Made by a program: the position numbers and the translations under genes. Below the pieces are notes generated by a model. That model saw only the letters and a program-made list of their open reading frames with translations, was not told the origin of the DNA and did no database searches. Below are positions 1 to 7,872 of a DNA stretch of 64,000 nucleotides, piece after piece; within the stretch, counting starts at the first letter, position 1; every line of letters begins with the position of its first letter. Source of the stretch: Paenibacillus sp. FSL R5-0912 (GTDB taxonomy: Bacteria; Bacillota; Bacilli; Paenibacillales; Paenibacillaceae); contig NZ_CP009282.1 in assembly GCF_000758605.1 (NCBI RefSeq), forward strand, positions 682,001 to 746,000. The letters are read 5' to 3'.

Positions 1-1
1 G

Positions 2-640
2 CGCCCGGAAGAGCGGCTGGCAGCCCTGATAGAGGGCCGCGGCGAGCACGCGGGCCGGGTCCTCATCCGGCAGCGGCCATCCAGCGGGCTCCTGGCCCGC
101 ATGTGGGAGCTGCCGCACTGGCCGGCGCCGCCTGCGGAGGGCGGCGCTTCCGCTGCGCTGCTGCCGGAGACGGCAGCGCAGGACCGGCTGCGCCGGTCCC
201 TGCTTCAGGCCGGGATCTTCGCCCGGCCTGAGGGGCACTGGATGGCTGCGGAGCATACATTCAGCCATATTGTCTGGACCCTGCAGGTGTACCGCTGCAG
301 GGAAGAAGCGGCCCTGCCGCTGGCTGCGGAAGGGCGGGCCCCGTACGGCGCAGCCAGCACAGCTGAGTCCACGGGTGCAGCCGCTTCTGGCGCTGCCGAA
401 GCTGCGGCCGGCGTTTACAGTACCGGCACGGTGCCGCCCGAACCGTCCTCCTCCGCAGGATTGTTCGCGGAAGAGCCCGTCCCGGCGGAGCGGTTCGCGG
501 ACGGAAGCGGCCATCCCGAGGACGCAGGTGCAGTACGCTGGATCAGTCGCAGCGATATGGCGAATTACGCCTTTCCCAATGTGTTCCTCAAGCTGCTCAA
601 CGCTTATTTCGATGAGCAGGTGGGGAAGTCCGGTAACTGA
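2..640 (+). CDS. mutY: Adenine DNA glycosylase MutY, 3' end (partial)
   Basis: This is the C-terminal part of MutY, which removes adenine mispaired with 8-oxoguanine. The catalytic and Fe-S domains lie before the window. The frame is open from base 2. The visible part is the NUDIX-like 8-oxoG recognition domain: VLIRQRPSSGLLARMWELP at the start, then EHTFSHIVWTLQVYRC, and near the end MANYAFPNVFLKLL, which matches the family's final AFP segment. Between the last two blocks lie about 80 residues rich in Ala, Glu, Pro and Ser, where the family normally has only a short loop. The gene ends just before a strong terminator. Family assignment is from motifs; the insertion is seen directly. Confidence 0.88.
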   Translation, partial: RPEERLAALIEGRGEHAGRVLIRQRPSSGLLARMWELPHWPAPPAEGGASAALLPETAAQDRLRRSLLQAGIFARPEGHWMAAEHTFSHIVWTLQVYRCREEAALPLAAEGRAPYGAASTAESTGAAASGAAEAAAGVYSTGTVPPEPSSSAGLFAEEPVPAERFADGSGHPEDAGAVRWISRSDMANYAFPNVFLKLLNAYFDEQVGKSGN

Positions 641-690
641 GGCCCTCATCTGCTGAACCGTACCACAAGTAACGGTAATTGAATTTCCCA

Positions 691-723
691 GAAGCCCCTT
701 CCGTAGTAACAGGAAGGGGCTTC
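691..723 (+). terminator. Rho-independent terminator after mutY
   Basis: A 12-bp perfect stem (gaagccccttcc / ggaaggggcttc) with a 9-nt loop is followed by a pyrimidine/T-rich stretch (taacctttttc). Confidence 0.8.
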
Positions 724-803
724 TAACCTTTTTCACTCTGTTGTTTGCTTATCAGATCCCTCTTGCCATTCGTGCAGAATGAGGATGCCTTCCTGCACGG
801 TCC

Positions 804-1397
804 TTATTCCGTTCTTCGTTCCAAAACAGGTGCCAAACTGGCCCCTACAACCTCTAAAACCTCTTTTACCATTGTTTCCGCCTTGCGACCTTGGGGGTTC
901 CGGCTCCACTGCAAGGCCGACCCGAATATGCCCCAGCTTATGACTAGAGATGTAGCCTCCAGTTTCTCTTGCGAAACCCCGGTAACGGCATCCTCCCTTA
1001 ACCATTTGAGCAGGAGCTGATGAACTTCCTTTTGCATTGCGATCTCAAACATCGGTTCAAACTGCTTGTCTCCTGGAGTTATATGCTGTCTAAATCCGGT
1101 AAGAAATTCGAATACGATTTGGATGAGGGTTGGCAGACAGTCGAAAGTAAATTTTGATTCGTGGGGTAATCTTTTCTTCAAGATGATTTGGGATTTGTCC
1201 AGCATCCAGTTCTCGAGAAAAGCAAACTTATCTTCGAAATGGGCATAAAAGGTAGCGCGGTTAACTGTCGCTCTGGTCGTAATATCGTGCACAGAAATAG
1301 AGTAGATATTCCTCTTTTGATCGAGTAGTTCCGTGAAGGCCTGCATTAATAATTGACGCGTTCGTTTTACTCGAGGATCGTTAAGGTTCACAATCAT
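804..1397 (-). CDS. TetR/AcrR-family transcriptional regulator
   Basis: 197 aa. The N-terminal HTH is clear: about residues 8-55, with ALTELLDQ-like helix 1, then SVHDITTRATVNRATFYAHFEDKFAFLE, the recognition-helix pattern of TetR proteins (NRATFYxHF). The C-terminal ~130 residues are helical and would form the ligand/dimer domain; they are divergent and the ligand cannot be guessed. The start is supported by AGGGAGGTAGAGT directly before ATG. It is divergent from an NAD(P)-binding oxidoreductase at 1619, the usual arrangement for a local repressor and its target. Two operator-like inverted repeats lie in the shared intergenic region. Confidence 0.85.
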   Translation of the reverse strand: MIVNLNDPRVKRTRQLLMQAFTELLDQKRNIYSISVHDITTRATVNRATFYAHFEDKFAFLENWMLDKSQIILKKRLPHESKFTFDCLPTLIQIVFEFLTGFRQHITPGDKQFEPMFEIAMQKEVHQLLLKWLREDAVTGVSQEKLEATSLVISWGIFGSALQWSRNPQGRKAETMVKEVLEVVGASLAPVLERRTE

Positions 1398-1520
1398 ACT
1401 CTACCTCCCTTATTGATGAACCTAAAACCAACAAAATTACATGAAATGTTGCTAAGGCAACGAAAAGGCCCTTTTGCTGGTAGTCCAAAATGCACAGTTT
1501 TCTTATACTTTTTTTATAAA

Positions 1521-1556
1521 GTGTATTTTACACGCCCTTATATGTGTAGACAACAC
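1521..1556. promoter_or_regulatory. Two tandem 13-bp inverted repeats, candidate TetR operators
   Basis: GTGTATTTTACAC (1521-1533) and GTGTAGACAACAC (1544-1556) share the frame GTGTA...ACAC and start 23 bp apart, about two helical turns. They sit between the divergent TetR gene and oxidoreductase gene. A further inverted copy of GACAACACT occurs as AGTGTTGTC at 1610-1618, abutting the ATG at 1619. Binding by the neighbouring TetR protein is inference. Confidence 0.45.
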
Positions 1557-1618
1557 TGCATTATTATCATCAGTTTGATGGACCCATTCGTGTGAGTAAA
1601 GAAAGGATGAGTGTTGTC

Positions 1619-2485
1619 ATGATCATTGTTACAGGAGCCAACGGAAAATTGGGCAGGGCGGTGGTAGAGCAGCTGCTTAAGCGTGCTCCGGCCGAGCAGA
1701 TTGCTGTGAGTGTCCGGGATCTGAATAAGGCACAGGATCTTAAGGATCGTGGAGTTCGCGTCCGTCAGGGTGATTTCGACGATGCCGATAGTCTTCTCCA
1801 CGCCTTCGAAGGAGCATCACAGGTTCTCATCGTATCGTCCGGCATCATGGGAGAGGGAGGGATTCGTCAACATCAAACAGCGATTGAAACGGCAAAGAAG
1901 GCTGGTGCCGGTCGGGTGCTGTACACAAGTCACATAGGTTCTTCCCCGAACTCGTACTTTCCCCCTATGCTCAACCATGCTGCAACAGAAGAATTACTGA
2001 AAGCTTCAGGTATGGCCTACACGTCGCTACGTAACGGCTTTTACGCAACATTAGCGGGGATGTTGATCGGAAGAGCAATCCAGACAGGGGAATTGATTAC
2101 TCCTGAGGACGGTCCGGTTGCCTGGACATCTCACCCCGATTTGGCCGAAGCTGCGGCGGCTATCCTAATGGAGCAGAAATTCGACGGCCTAACTCCTAAT
2201 CTTACGGCCTGCGAGGCGATGGATATGGATGGACTCGCGACTATTGCCTCGGAGATTACCGGCCGCCCACTACGCCGAATTGTTGTGTCGGATGAAGAAT
2301 ATCAGGACCATTTAAAATCCCAAGGTCAACCTGAGGATAGGGCTAACATGCTCATGGGGATGTTTCTTGCGAGCCGGAATGGAGAATTCGCGCAAGCGAG
2401 TACCACACTGTCTAACCTGATCGGACGACCCCCGATGAATATTAGAGAGCTCTTGAAAGAGTCAATTTCTCATCAACACGGTTGA
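1619..2485 (+). CDS. NmrA/QorB-type SDR family NAD(P)-dependent oxidoreductase
   Basis: 288 aa from ATG 1619; an upstream in-frame GTG at 1592 is also possible, but the protein would normally begin right at the nucleotide-binding motif. MIIVTGANGKLGRAVVEQLL is a TGxxGxLG Rossmann motif at residues 1-14. Further on are VSVRDLNKAQDL and VRQGDFDDADSLLHAFEGASQVLIVSS, typical of atypical extended SDRs of the NmrA/QorB (quinone oxidoreductase 2) group. There is no classical YxxxK pair at the usual spacing, consistent with that group. GAAAGGATG upstream can serve as ribosome binding site. Probably controlled by the divergent TetR regulator. Substrate unknown; quinone or azo compounds are plausible for the family. 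Confidence 0.8.
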   Translation: MIIVTGANGKLGRAVVEQLLKRAPAEQIAVSVRDLNKAQDLKDRGVRVRQGDFDDADSLLHAFEGASQVLIVSSGIMGEGGIRQHQTAIETAKKAGAGRVLYTSHIGSSPNSYFPPMLNHAATEELLKASGMAYTSLRNGFYATLAGMLIGRAIQTGELITPEDGPVAWTSHPDLAEAAAAILMEQKFDGLTPNLTACEAMDMDGLATIASEITGRPLRRIVVSDEEYQDHLKSQGQPEDRANMLMGMFLASRNGEFAQASTTLSNLIGRPPMNIRELLKESISHQHG

Positions 2486-2571
2486 TTTGCTGATGTGGAA
2501 ATCTATAATTAGGGTCAGAGGACGGTCTGGAAACCTTGCAAGATACTTCCTGCTTCATCCCCCAAAACACA

Positions 2572-2610
2572 AAAAACCGGGAGCCACCCACAAGGGTGCT
2601 CCCGGTTTTT
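2572..2610. terminator. Bidirectional terminator between the oxidoreductase and sodA
   Basis: aaaaaccgggagc / gctcccggttttt arms around a 13-nt loop. An A-run before and a T-run after the stem make it usable by both converging genes. Confidence 0.85.
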
Positions 2611-2649
2611 CTTTATACCATGATGCTGCGGCATCAAAGCCGCAATTCG

Positions 2650-3258
2650 TTATTTTGCGCTTTCGTAACGTTTGCCGACTTCTTCCCAGTTCACTACGTT
2701 CCAGAACGCCTTGATGTAGTCAGGACGTTTGTTCTGGTAGTTCAGGTAGTAAGCATGCTCCCATACATCAAGGCCGAGGATTGGAGTTGCGCCTTCGCTG
2801 ACCGGGTTGTCCTGGTTAGGAGTGCTGGTTACAGCAAGCTTGCCGTCTTTCACGACGAGCCAGGCCCAGCCGCTGCCGAAGCGTGTAGTAGCTGCAGTAG
2901 CGAAGTCTTCCTTGAACTTATCGAATCCGCCCAGTTCGCTGTCAATTGCAGCAGCCAGAGCGCCAGTGGGTGCGCCTCCGCCGTTCGGTCCGATAACTTC
3001 CCAGAACAAGGTGTGGTTGGCATGTCCGCCGCCGTTGTTGCGAACAGCAGTGCGGATAGCTTCAGGTACAGCGTTCAGGTCAGTCAGCAGCTCATCAATG
3101 CTCTTGTCTTGCAGTTCAGGTGCTTTTTCCAGTGCGGCGTTCAGGTTCGTCACATAAGTGTTATGGTGCCTGTCGTGATGAATCTCCATCGTCAAAGCGT
3201 CGATGTGTGGTTCAAGAGCGTTGTTTGGATAAGGAAGTGCCGGTAATTGAAATGCCAT
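2650..3258 (-). CDS. sodA: Superoxide dismutase [Mn] SodA
   Basis: 202 aa, the usual length. It dismutates superoxide to peroxide and oxygen in the cytosol. The start [20 protein letters not shown] is chosen over an upstream extension because AGGAGGGATTTTTCC precedes this ATG. Metal ligands are visible: His27 in [12 protein letters not shown], His in [13 protein letters not shown], and Asp/His in [19 protein letters not shown] and the TPNQDNP glutamine region are of the Mn type rather than the Fe type. Monocistronic, with terminators on both sides. A second SOD-domain gene lies 4.6 kb to the right on the same strand. Confidence 0.95.
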   Translation of the reverse strand: MAFQLPALPYPNNALEPHIDALTMEIHHDRHHNTYVTNLNAALEKAPELQDKSIDELLTDLNAVPEAIRTAVRNNGGGHANHTLFWEVIGPNGGGAPTGALAAAIDSELGGFDKFKEDFATAATTRFGSGWAWLVVKDGKLAVTSTPNQDNPVSEGATPILGLDVWEHAYYLNYQNKRPDYIKAFWNVVNWEEVGKRYESAK

Positions 3259-3378
3259 GGAAAAATCCCTCCTGAGTATATTAGAATTTGTATAGATAAA
3301 GAATTTTGGCGGTCTTGACGTCAAAACCCCTTATTTCCGATGTGGCTTATAGGTTATATATCCGTTGAGATACTTATT

Positions 3379-3428
3379 ATTAAACCGTATCTGGAACAAT
3401 AATGCAACATTAAACAAACATTATTGTT
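3379..3428 (-). promoter_or_regulatory. Candidate sodA promoter overlapped by a 10-bp inverted repeat
   Basis: On the minus strand TTGCAT (3407-3402), a 17-bp spacer and TTTAAT (3384-3379) make a plausible sigma-A promoter, giving a leader of roughly 115 nt. AACAATAATG (3395-3404) and CATTATTGTT (3419-3428) form a perfect inverted repeat around a 14-nt spacer, covering the -35 region. It could be an operator. No known binding motif was matched with confidence. Confidence 0.35.
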
Positions 3429-3545
3429 TATAAAGTGTTTTTTCATCTATAGTTCACTACAAATGTTATGGGTGTGTTAAAGTTATAAAACTTCTTAAGA
3501 GAGTGCGATAATTTCCTTAATCATGAAAAAATGAACTTTTATTCA

Positions 3546-3576
3546 ATGAAAACGCTTCATATCAAGCGCTTTCAAA
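3546..3576. promoter_or_regulatory. Paired catabolite-responsive-like elements in the sodA/GNAT intergenic region
   Basis: TGAAAACGCTTCAT (3547-3560) and, on the other strand, TGAAAGCGCTTGAT (3575-3562) each resemble the CcpA cre consensus with about one mismatch in the core. Together they form an 11-bp-arm dyad with one mismatch. Without a T-run it is not a terminator. The region 3259-3727 holds no gene. Confidence 0.35.
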
Positions 3577-3642
3577 AGAAAATTGATGATATCGGGAGAA
3601 AAGTGTGTTTTAATAGATTTAAAAGCAGGTATTCCTCGGTTT

Positions 3643-3672
3643 TTGATGCTTTTTTCCTCTTTACACTGTTAT
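3643..3672 (+). promoter_or_regulatory. Candidate promoter of the GNAT gene
   Basis: TTGATG (3643-3648), 18-bp spacer, TGTTAT (3667-3672). If used, transcription begins around 3679, which rules out an ATG at 3671 as translation start and supports ATG 3728. Confidence 0.35.
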
Positions 3673-3727
3673 GGAAACTCCTTCTTTTTGTAAAATTCTA
3701 AGCCATAGAAAAGGGAGACTTTTAAGT

Positions 3728-4147
3728 ATGCACGTTCGTTCCTTTCAATTAAGCGACGTTACTCCAGTGACTGAATTGCTGCAGACCGCATTATCGGAAG
3801 AATGTTTCGAGAGCACGATCGAGCCCTTCTCCAGGCAGCTTTCATGGGATTCAGATCTCATTGTAGTTGCAGAGGATGAAGGAGAAATCATCGGCGCACT
3901 GATTGGTACGATTGAGAAGAACCACGGCTGTTATTTCCGCATTGCCGTCCATCCTGAATACCGCCGCAGAGGAGTCGGCAAGAGTCTCGTATCGGCGATG
4001 GAACACAGATTCCAGGCACGCAAGGTCAGCGGTATTTATGTAGCCGTTGATGAGCATAATTCCTTCGCACTGCCGCTGTATGAGGCCATGGGTTATGGTG
4101 AGGACCAGATCTTCAAATCTGTACGCAAGCTGAGCATTGTCGGGTAA
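3728..4147 (+). CDS. GNAT-family N-acetyltransferase
   Basis: 139 aa. It belongs to the acetyl-CoA-dependent GNAT family. Motif A, the acetyl-CoA pyrophosphate loop, is visible as IAVHPEYRRRGVGKSLVSAM (R/Q-x-x-G-x-G/A). Preceding strands (LIVVAEDEGEIIGALIGTI) and the C-terminal LPLYEAMGYGEDQIF (motif B, YExxGY/F) complete the fold. Start ATG 3728 is preceded by AAGGGAGA; the longer frame from 3671 would begin within the likely -10 region. The acceptor substrate cannot be told. It is followed by a strong terminator, so monocistronic. Confidence 0.85.
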   Translation: MHVRSFQLSDVTPVTELLQTALSEECFESTIEPFSRQLSWDSDLIVVAEDEGEIIGALIGTIEKNHGCYFRIAVHPEYRRRGVGKSLVSAMEHRFQARKVSGIYVAVDEHNSFALPLYEAMGYGEDQIFKSVRKLSIVG

Positions 4148-4257
4148 TTATTTTTTGAAACGGTGCTGTAAGCGGAAACAATTGGTAGAGTAGAGAACTA
4201 TTGCAGCCTGTACTTTAGAATAAGATCACACCTGCATAGTCTGTTTCATTATACTAA

Positions 4258-4312
4258 AGCATATCTTCCCAGTGTCCATTGCATTGCAAATGGGCGGAAG
4301 ATATGCTTTTCT
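4258..4312 (+). terminator. Terminator after the GNAT gene
   Basis: Perfect 12-bp arms agcatatcttcc / ggaagatatgct around a 26-nt loop, followed by TTTTCT. A longer lepB frame would start inside this hairpin at 4279, which argues against that start. Confidence 0.75.
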
Positions 4313-4356
4313 ATTGTTATGGACTTATAAACCCAATCGAAGCAAGTAGGTGGCCT

Positions 4357-4974
4357 ATGAACCGGGAGCTTGAAGAAGAATTCATGCGGAGCCGCAAACA
4401 ACGATACAGATCAGTCACCCATAACAAATCCAAGCGGGAATCGAGAAGAATTTGGCTTAAGGATATGCGGGAGTGGATCATCACTGCGGGGATTGTATTC
4501 GCGATCATGTCACTGCTTAATATATTTGTGTTCAATGTGTCTACTGTGATTGGCCAATCCATGCAGCCAACCCTCTATGAAGGGGAGAAGCTGATTATTA
4601 ATAAGATTGCACTGAGCTTCGGGAATCCGGGCCGGGGCGATATTGTTGTTCTGCATGACCCCAGTACAGGTCCGGACCGTAAGGAGTACCTGGTTAAGCG
4701 GATTATTGGTATCCCCGGGGATATCGTGGAAGTTCAGGACCAGCAGCTTTACGTTAATGGTAAAGTAGTGGATGAGCCTTATATCGATACGGCCATTCAA
4801 GACCCGGATTTCAGTCAGCTGACTGTCCAGGAAGGTACCTACTTTGTGATGGGGGATAACCGCCATGCCGGGGCCAGCAAGGACAGCCGTTATTTCGGCG
4901 CCGTTGCACAGGAGAGTATCGTGGGGAAGGCATCCCTGATCTGGTGGCCTGTAGCTAAGATGAGAATCCTGTAA
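4357..4974 (+). CDS. lepB: Signal peptidase I
   Basis: 205 aa from ATG 4357. It cleaves signal peptides of secreted proteins at the outer face of the membrane. One N-terminal membrane segment is seen (about residues 40-60, WIITAGIVFAIMSLLNIFVF), preceded by a basic stretch. The serine nucleophile is Ser68 in GQSMQPTL and the general base Lys114 in VKRIIGIPGD. Box E is MGDNRHAGASKDSRYFG. This is the Gram-positive SipS-type architecture. The spacing of the upstream AGGTGG to this ATG is short, so a start at 4384 is not excluded; 4279 is unlikely because it lies in a terminator. It ends 38 nt before queG and may be co-transcribed with it. Confidence 0.92.
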   Translation: MNRELEEEFMRSRKQRYRSVTHNKSKRESRRIWLKDMREWIITAGIVFAIMSLLNIFVFNVSTVIGQSMQPTLYEGEKLIINKIALSFGNPGRGDIVVLHDPSTGPDRKEYLVKRIIGIPGDIVEVQDQQLYVNGKVVDEPYIDTAIQDPDFSQLTVQEGTYFVMGDNRHAGASKDSRYFGAVAQESIVGKASLIWWPVAKMRIL

Positions 4975-5012
4975 GGGATTTGTATAGACCTAATAATAAA
5001 GGAGAGGCGGAA

Positions 5013-6209
5013 ATGAATTCTAACTTCCAGTCACCTTATGCTCCGCCGCCTTCCAAGTGGGAGGATCTCAAGGCTGCAATCAAGGCTGCTGCGCCGGCGC
5101 TCGGTATTGACGATATCGGGTTCACCACCGCAGAGCCGTTTTTATATTTAAAAAATATACTTCAGGAACATAGGGACAACGGATACGACTCGGGCTTCGA
5201 GGAGCCGGATCTGGACAAGCGGACGGTTCCGGCGCTGCAGTCGGGAGAGCAGCCGCTCTCTATTATTGCAATTGCTGTAGCCTATCCCTCCAAAATGGAG
5301 GAACCGCCCAAGTCCGAACCCGGAGCACGCAGAGGTATACTGGCCAGGGCATCGTGGGGGCAGGACTATCATCATGTACTCCGTGAAGCGCTGGCGAAGC
5401 TGGAGAACTTCATCCGCGAGCGTATTCCGGATGCCGTACTGGAGAGTATGGTGGATACGGGCGCTCTTGTTGACCGGGCGGTTGCAGAGCGGGCGGGCAT
5501 CGGGTTCAGCGGCAAAAACTGCGCGATTATCTCCCCCAAATGGGGATCGTGGATCTATCTCGGGGAAATGGTGACGAATATACCGCTGCCTCCGGATCAG
5601 CCGGTGCAGGAAGGCTGCGGGGACTGTACGAAATGCATCGACGCCTGTCCTACCGGCGCACTGGTCGGTCCGGGACAACTCAACGCCCAGGCTTGCATAT
5701 CCTACCTGACACAGACCAAAGGGTTCCTCAGTGAGGACTATATGACCAAGATCGGGAACCGGCTGTACGGCTGCGATACCTGCCAGATTGTCTGTCCCCA
5801 TAACCGCGGCAAGAACTGGAATCACCGCCCGGAGCTGCTGCCTGATCCGGAGATCGTGAAGCCGCTGCTGATGCCGATCCTGGATCTGAGCAATCGTGAG
5901 TTCAAGGAGAAATTCGGCAGCAGCTCAGCTGCATGGCGGGGCAAAAAGCCTATCCAGCGCAATGCGGTAATCGCGCTTGGCAATTTCAAGGAAGCTTCTG
6001 CCGTACCGAAGCTGACCGAGATTCTGCTGCAGGAGCCGCGGCCGGAGATGCGCGGGACTGCCGCCTGGGCCCTAAGCCGCATCGGCGGCAGTGAAGCCCT
6101 CACAGCCGTGGAACAGGCACTGCAGAAGGAAGAGGACGTTACGGTGCGCGGAATGCTAAGCCGGGCACAGGACAAGCTGCTGGGGCAGAAGGAGGCGGAA
6201 GGAGAATGA
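5013..6209 (+). CDS. queG: Epoxyqueuosine reductase QueG
   Basis: 398 aa. Cobalamin-dependent reduction of epoxyqueuosine to queuosine in tRNA, the last step of queuosine synthesis. Seen: DTGALVDRAVAERAGIGFSGKNC, including the family's catalytic Asp; two ferredoxin-type clusters, CGDCTKCIDACP and CDTCQIVCP; and a C-terminal HEAT-like part with RNAVIALGNFKEASAVPKL and RGTAAWALSRIGG. Start ATG 5013 follows AAAGGAGAGG; an upstream in-frame ATG at 4980 has no good site. The stop overlaps the ogt start by 4 nt (ATGA), so translation is coupled. Confidence 0.95.
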   Translation: MNSNFQSPYAPPPSKWEDLKAAIKAAAPALGIDDIGFTTAEPFLYLKNILQEHRDNGYDSGFEEPDLDKRTVPALQSGEQPLSIIAIAVAYPSKMEEPPKSEPGARRGILARASWGQDYHHVLREALAKLENFIRERIPDAVLESMVDTGALVDRAVAERAGIGFSGKNCAIISPKWGSWIYLGEMVTNIPLPPDQPVQEGCGDCTKCIDACPTGALVGPGQLNAQACISYLTQTKGFLSEDYMTKIGNRLYGCDTCQIVCPHNRGKNWNHRPELLPDPEIVKPLLMPILDLSNREFKEKFGSSSAAWRGKKPIQRNAVIALGNFKEASAVPKLTEILLQEPRPEMRGTAAWALSRIGGSEALTAVEQALQKEEDVTVRGMLSRAQDKLLGQKEAEGE

Positions 6210-6784
6210 ATCACCGTCTAGAGAGCAGCGAAGGGGCGGAAGCTTCGCTCTATTATAAGGAGATCGATTCAATCATTGGCCCTTTGACGCTATGCGCTAC
6301 AGCTTCCGGACTATGCATGATCAAGTTCGGCACCTATGATGCGAACTCGGACACTATCGCAGGCTGGGTGAAGGCGCAGCTGGGACCCGCTGCACGGATT
6401 TATGCGGATGCCAGGAGATTATCCGAGGCGGAGCGGCAGCTTGCAGCGTATTTCGCCGGGGAGCTGCAGAGCTTCAGTCTGCCGCTGGATACGCGCGGAA
6501 CGGATTTTCAGCGCCAGGTATGGGAAGCTCTCCTCAGCGTGCCTTACGGGGAGTCCGCCTCTTATAAGGATATTGCGGTCAGGATTGGCAATCCGCAGGC
6601 AGTACGCGCTGTTGGCGGGGCCAATAACCGCAACCCGGTTCCGGTCATTGTACCCTGCCACCGGATTATAGGTGCCGGAGGCTCGCTCGTCGGCTACGCC
6701 GGAGGCCTGGGAATCAAAAGCCGGCTGCTGCAGCTGGAAGCGGAGCAGGCGGGGCCTGATACAAGCGGCACCTATCTCTTCTGA
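6206..6784 (+). CDS. ogt: Methylated-DNA--protein-cysteine methyltransferase
   Basis: 192 aa. A suicide repair enzyme that transfers the O6-alkyl group of guanine to its own cysteine. The active-site block PVIVPCHRIIGAGGSLVGYAGG is intact (PCHR). The upstream helix-turn-helix segment FQRQVWEALLSVPYGESASYKDIAVRIGNPQAVRAVGGANNRNP is also complete. The N-terminal domain (about residues 1-90) is of the short Ogt kind, without the zinc site of Ada. Start overlaps the queG stop; GGAGGCGGAAGGAGA supplies the ribosome site. Confidence 0.93.
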   Translation: MNHRLESSEGAEASLYYKEIDSIIGPLTLCATASGLCMIKFGTYDANSDTIAGWVKAQLGPAARIYADARRLSEAERQLAAYFAGELQSFSLPLDTRGTDFQRQVWEALLSVPYGESASYKDIAVRIGNPQAVRAVGGANNRNPVPVIVPCHRIIGAGGSLVGYAGGLGIKSRLLQLEAEQAGPDTSGTYLF

Positions 6785-6885
6785 TCACGGGATTTGCCAA
6801 TTGCTGTCCAGTTGTTGAAATGCTATGATAGATTCGCGTGCCTTAAGGGCATTGCCAGACAATAGAGTACAAAGGTGGATTACAG

Positions 6886-7137
6886 ATGAATATTGCATTG
6901 CCTATTATTACGCTTGTTGTAGGTCTGATCGGCGGATTCTTTATCGGTGTGTATTATCTGCGCAGACAAATGACAACGATGCAGAATGATCCCGAAATGC
7001 TGCAGAAGGTTGCTAAGCAAATGGGATATAACCTGAACGGAAAGCAAATGCAGCGTGCCCAGCAGATGATGAAGAACGGCAATCAGCCGGGGCGTGCGCC
7101 TGCGGCAGCCAAAGGACAGGCCCGCAAGAAGAAATAA
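6886..7137 (+). CDS. yneF: YneF family small membrane protein
   Basis: 83 aa. One N-terminal membrane helix (residues 3-25, ALPIITLVVGLIGGFFIGVYYL) is followed by the conserved RRQMTTMQNDPEMLQKVAKQMGYNLNGKQMQRAQQMMK, which defines the UPF0154/YneF family of Firmicutes. The tail is Gln/Ala/Lys-rich. Cellular role unknown. AAAGGTGGATTACAG precedes ATG. Confidence 0.88.
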   Translation: MNIALPIITLVVGLIGGFFIGVYYLRRQMTTMQNDPEMLQKVAKQMGYNLNGKQMQRAQQMMKNGNQPGRAPAAAKGQARKKK

Positions 7138-7191
7138 TCAGGATAGAGAAATAGATAAGAGTCAGCTGGTGGTGCGGAAGGGGGAGATTTC

Positions 7192-7785
7192 ATGGGGAGC
7201 ATCAAGGAGTACATGAACGGGAAGGTTTCTGTAAACCGTGAGCAAATCGAGTATCATGTTGAGAAAATATTAGAACTGATTGGTGAAGATACCAGCCGCG
7301 AAGGTTTGCTGGAAACACCGGCTAGAGTCACGCGGATGTATGAAGAGATATTTGGCGGCTATTCGATTGATCCGCGCGAAGCGCTAGGCGTTACTTTTGA
7401 CGAGTCTCATGAAGAGCTTGTCATTGTGAAGGATATCGTCTATTACAGCCAGTGCGAGCATCACATGGCTCCTTTCTTCGGCAAAGTGCATATTGGCTAT
7501 GTCCCCAGCGGGCGGATTGCCGGACTGAGCAAGCTGGCCCGGCTCGTGGAAGCGGTCAGCCGCCGCCTGCAGGTGCAGGAGCGCATTACTGCCCAGATCG
7601 CCGACATCATGACCGAGGTGCTGAATCCGCACGGTGTTATGGTGGTTGTCGAAGGAGAGCATCTGTGTATGTGTGCCCGGGGTGTGAAGAAGCCCGGGAG
7701 CAAGACAGTAACCATGGCAACCCGGGGCACTTTCCGAGAGGATGCTGCTGCCCGGGCTGAGTTTCTTGCTCTGATCAAAGAATAG
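7192..7785 (+). CDS. folE: GTP cyclohydrolase I (type IA)
   Basis: 197 aa. Converts GTP to 7,8-dihydroneopterin triphosphate, the entry to folate and to queuosine/preQ0. Zinc and catalytic residues are visible: [20 protein letters not shown] (Cys, His) and [19 protein letters not shown] (second zinc Cys). [16 protein letters not shown] is the family signature. The zinc Cys set marks the zinc-dependent IA form. GGGGGAGATTTC lies before ATG. Close to queG, which works at the other end of the queuosine route. Confidence 0.96.
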   Translation: MGSIKEYMNGKVSVNREQIEYHVEKILELIGEDTSREGLLETPARVTRMYEEIFGGYSIDPREALGVTFDESHEELVIVKDIVYYSQCEHHMAPFFGKVHIGYVPSGRIAGLSKLARLVEAVSRRLQVQERITAQIADIMTEVLNPHGVMVVVEGEHLCMCARGVKKPGSKTVTMATRGTFREDAAARAEFLALIKE

Positions 7786-7820
7786 TACGCGGGACTAATA
7801 TTCCCTGACTTGTGCAAGGC

Positions 7821-7861
7821 AAAGCCCGGCGGCCACTTTCGAGTGGCCGCCGGGCTTTTTT
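7821..7861 (+). terminator. Terminator after folE
   Basis: aaagcccggcggccact / agtggccgccgggcttt, 17-bp arms around a short loop, then TTTTTT. Very stable. It also lies just downstream of the converging SOD-fusion gene. Confidence 0.92.
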
Positions 7862-7872
7862 GGGGAAAGACC

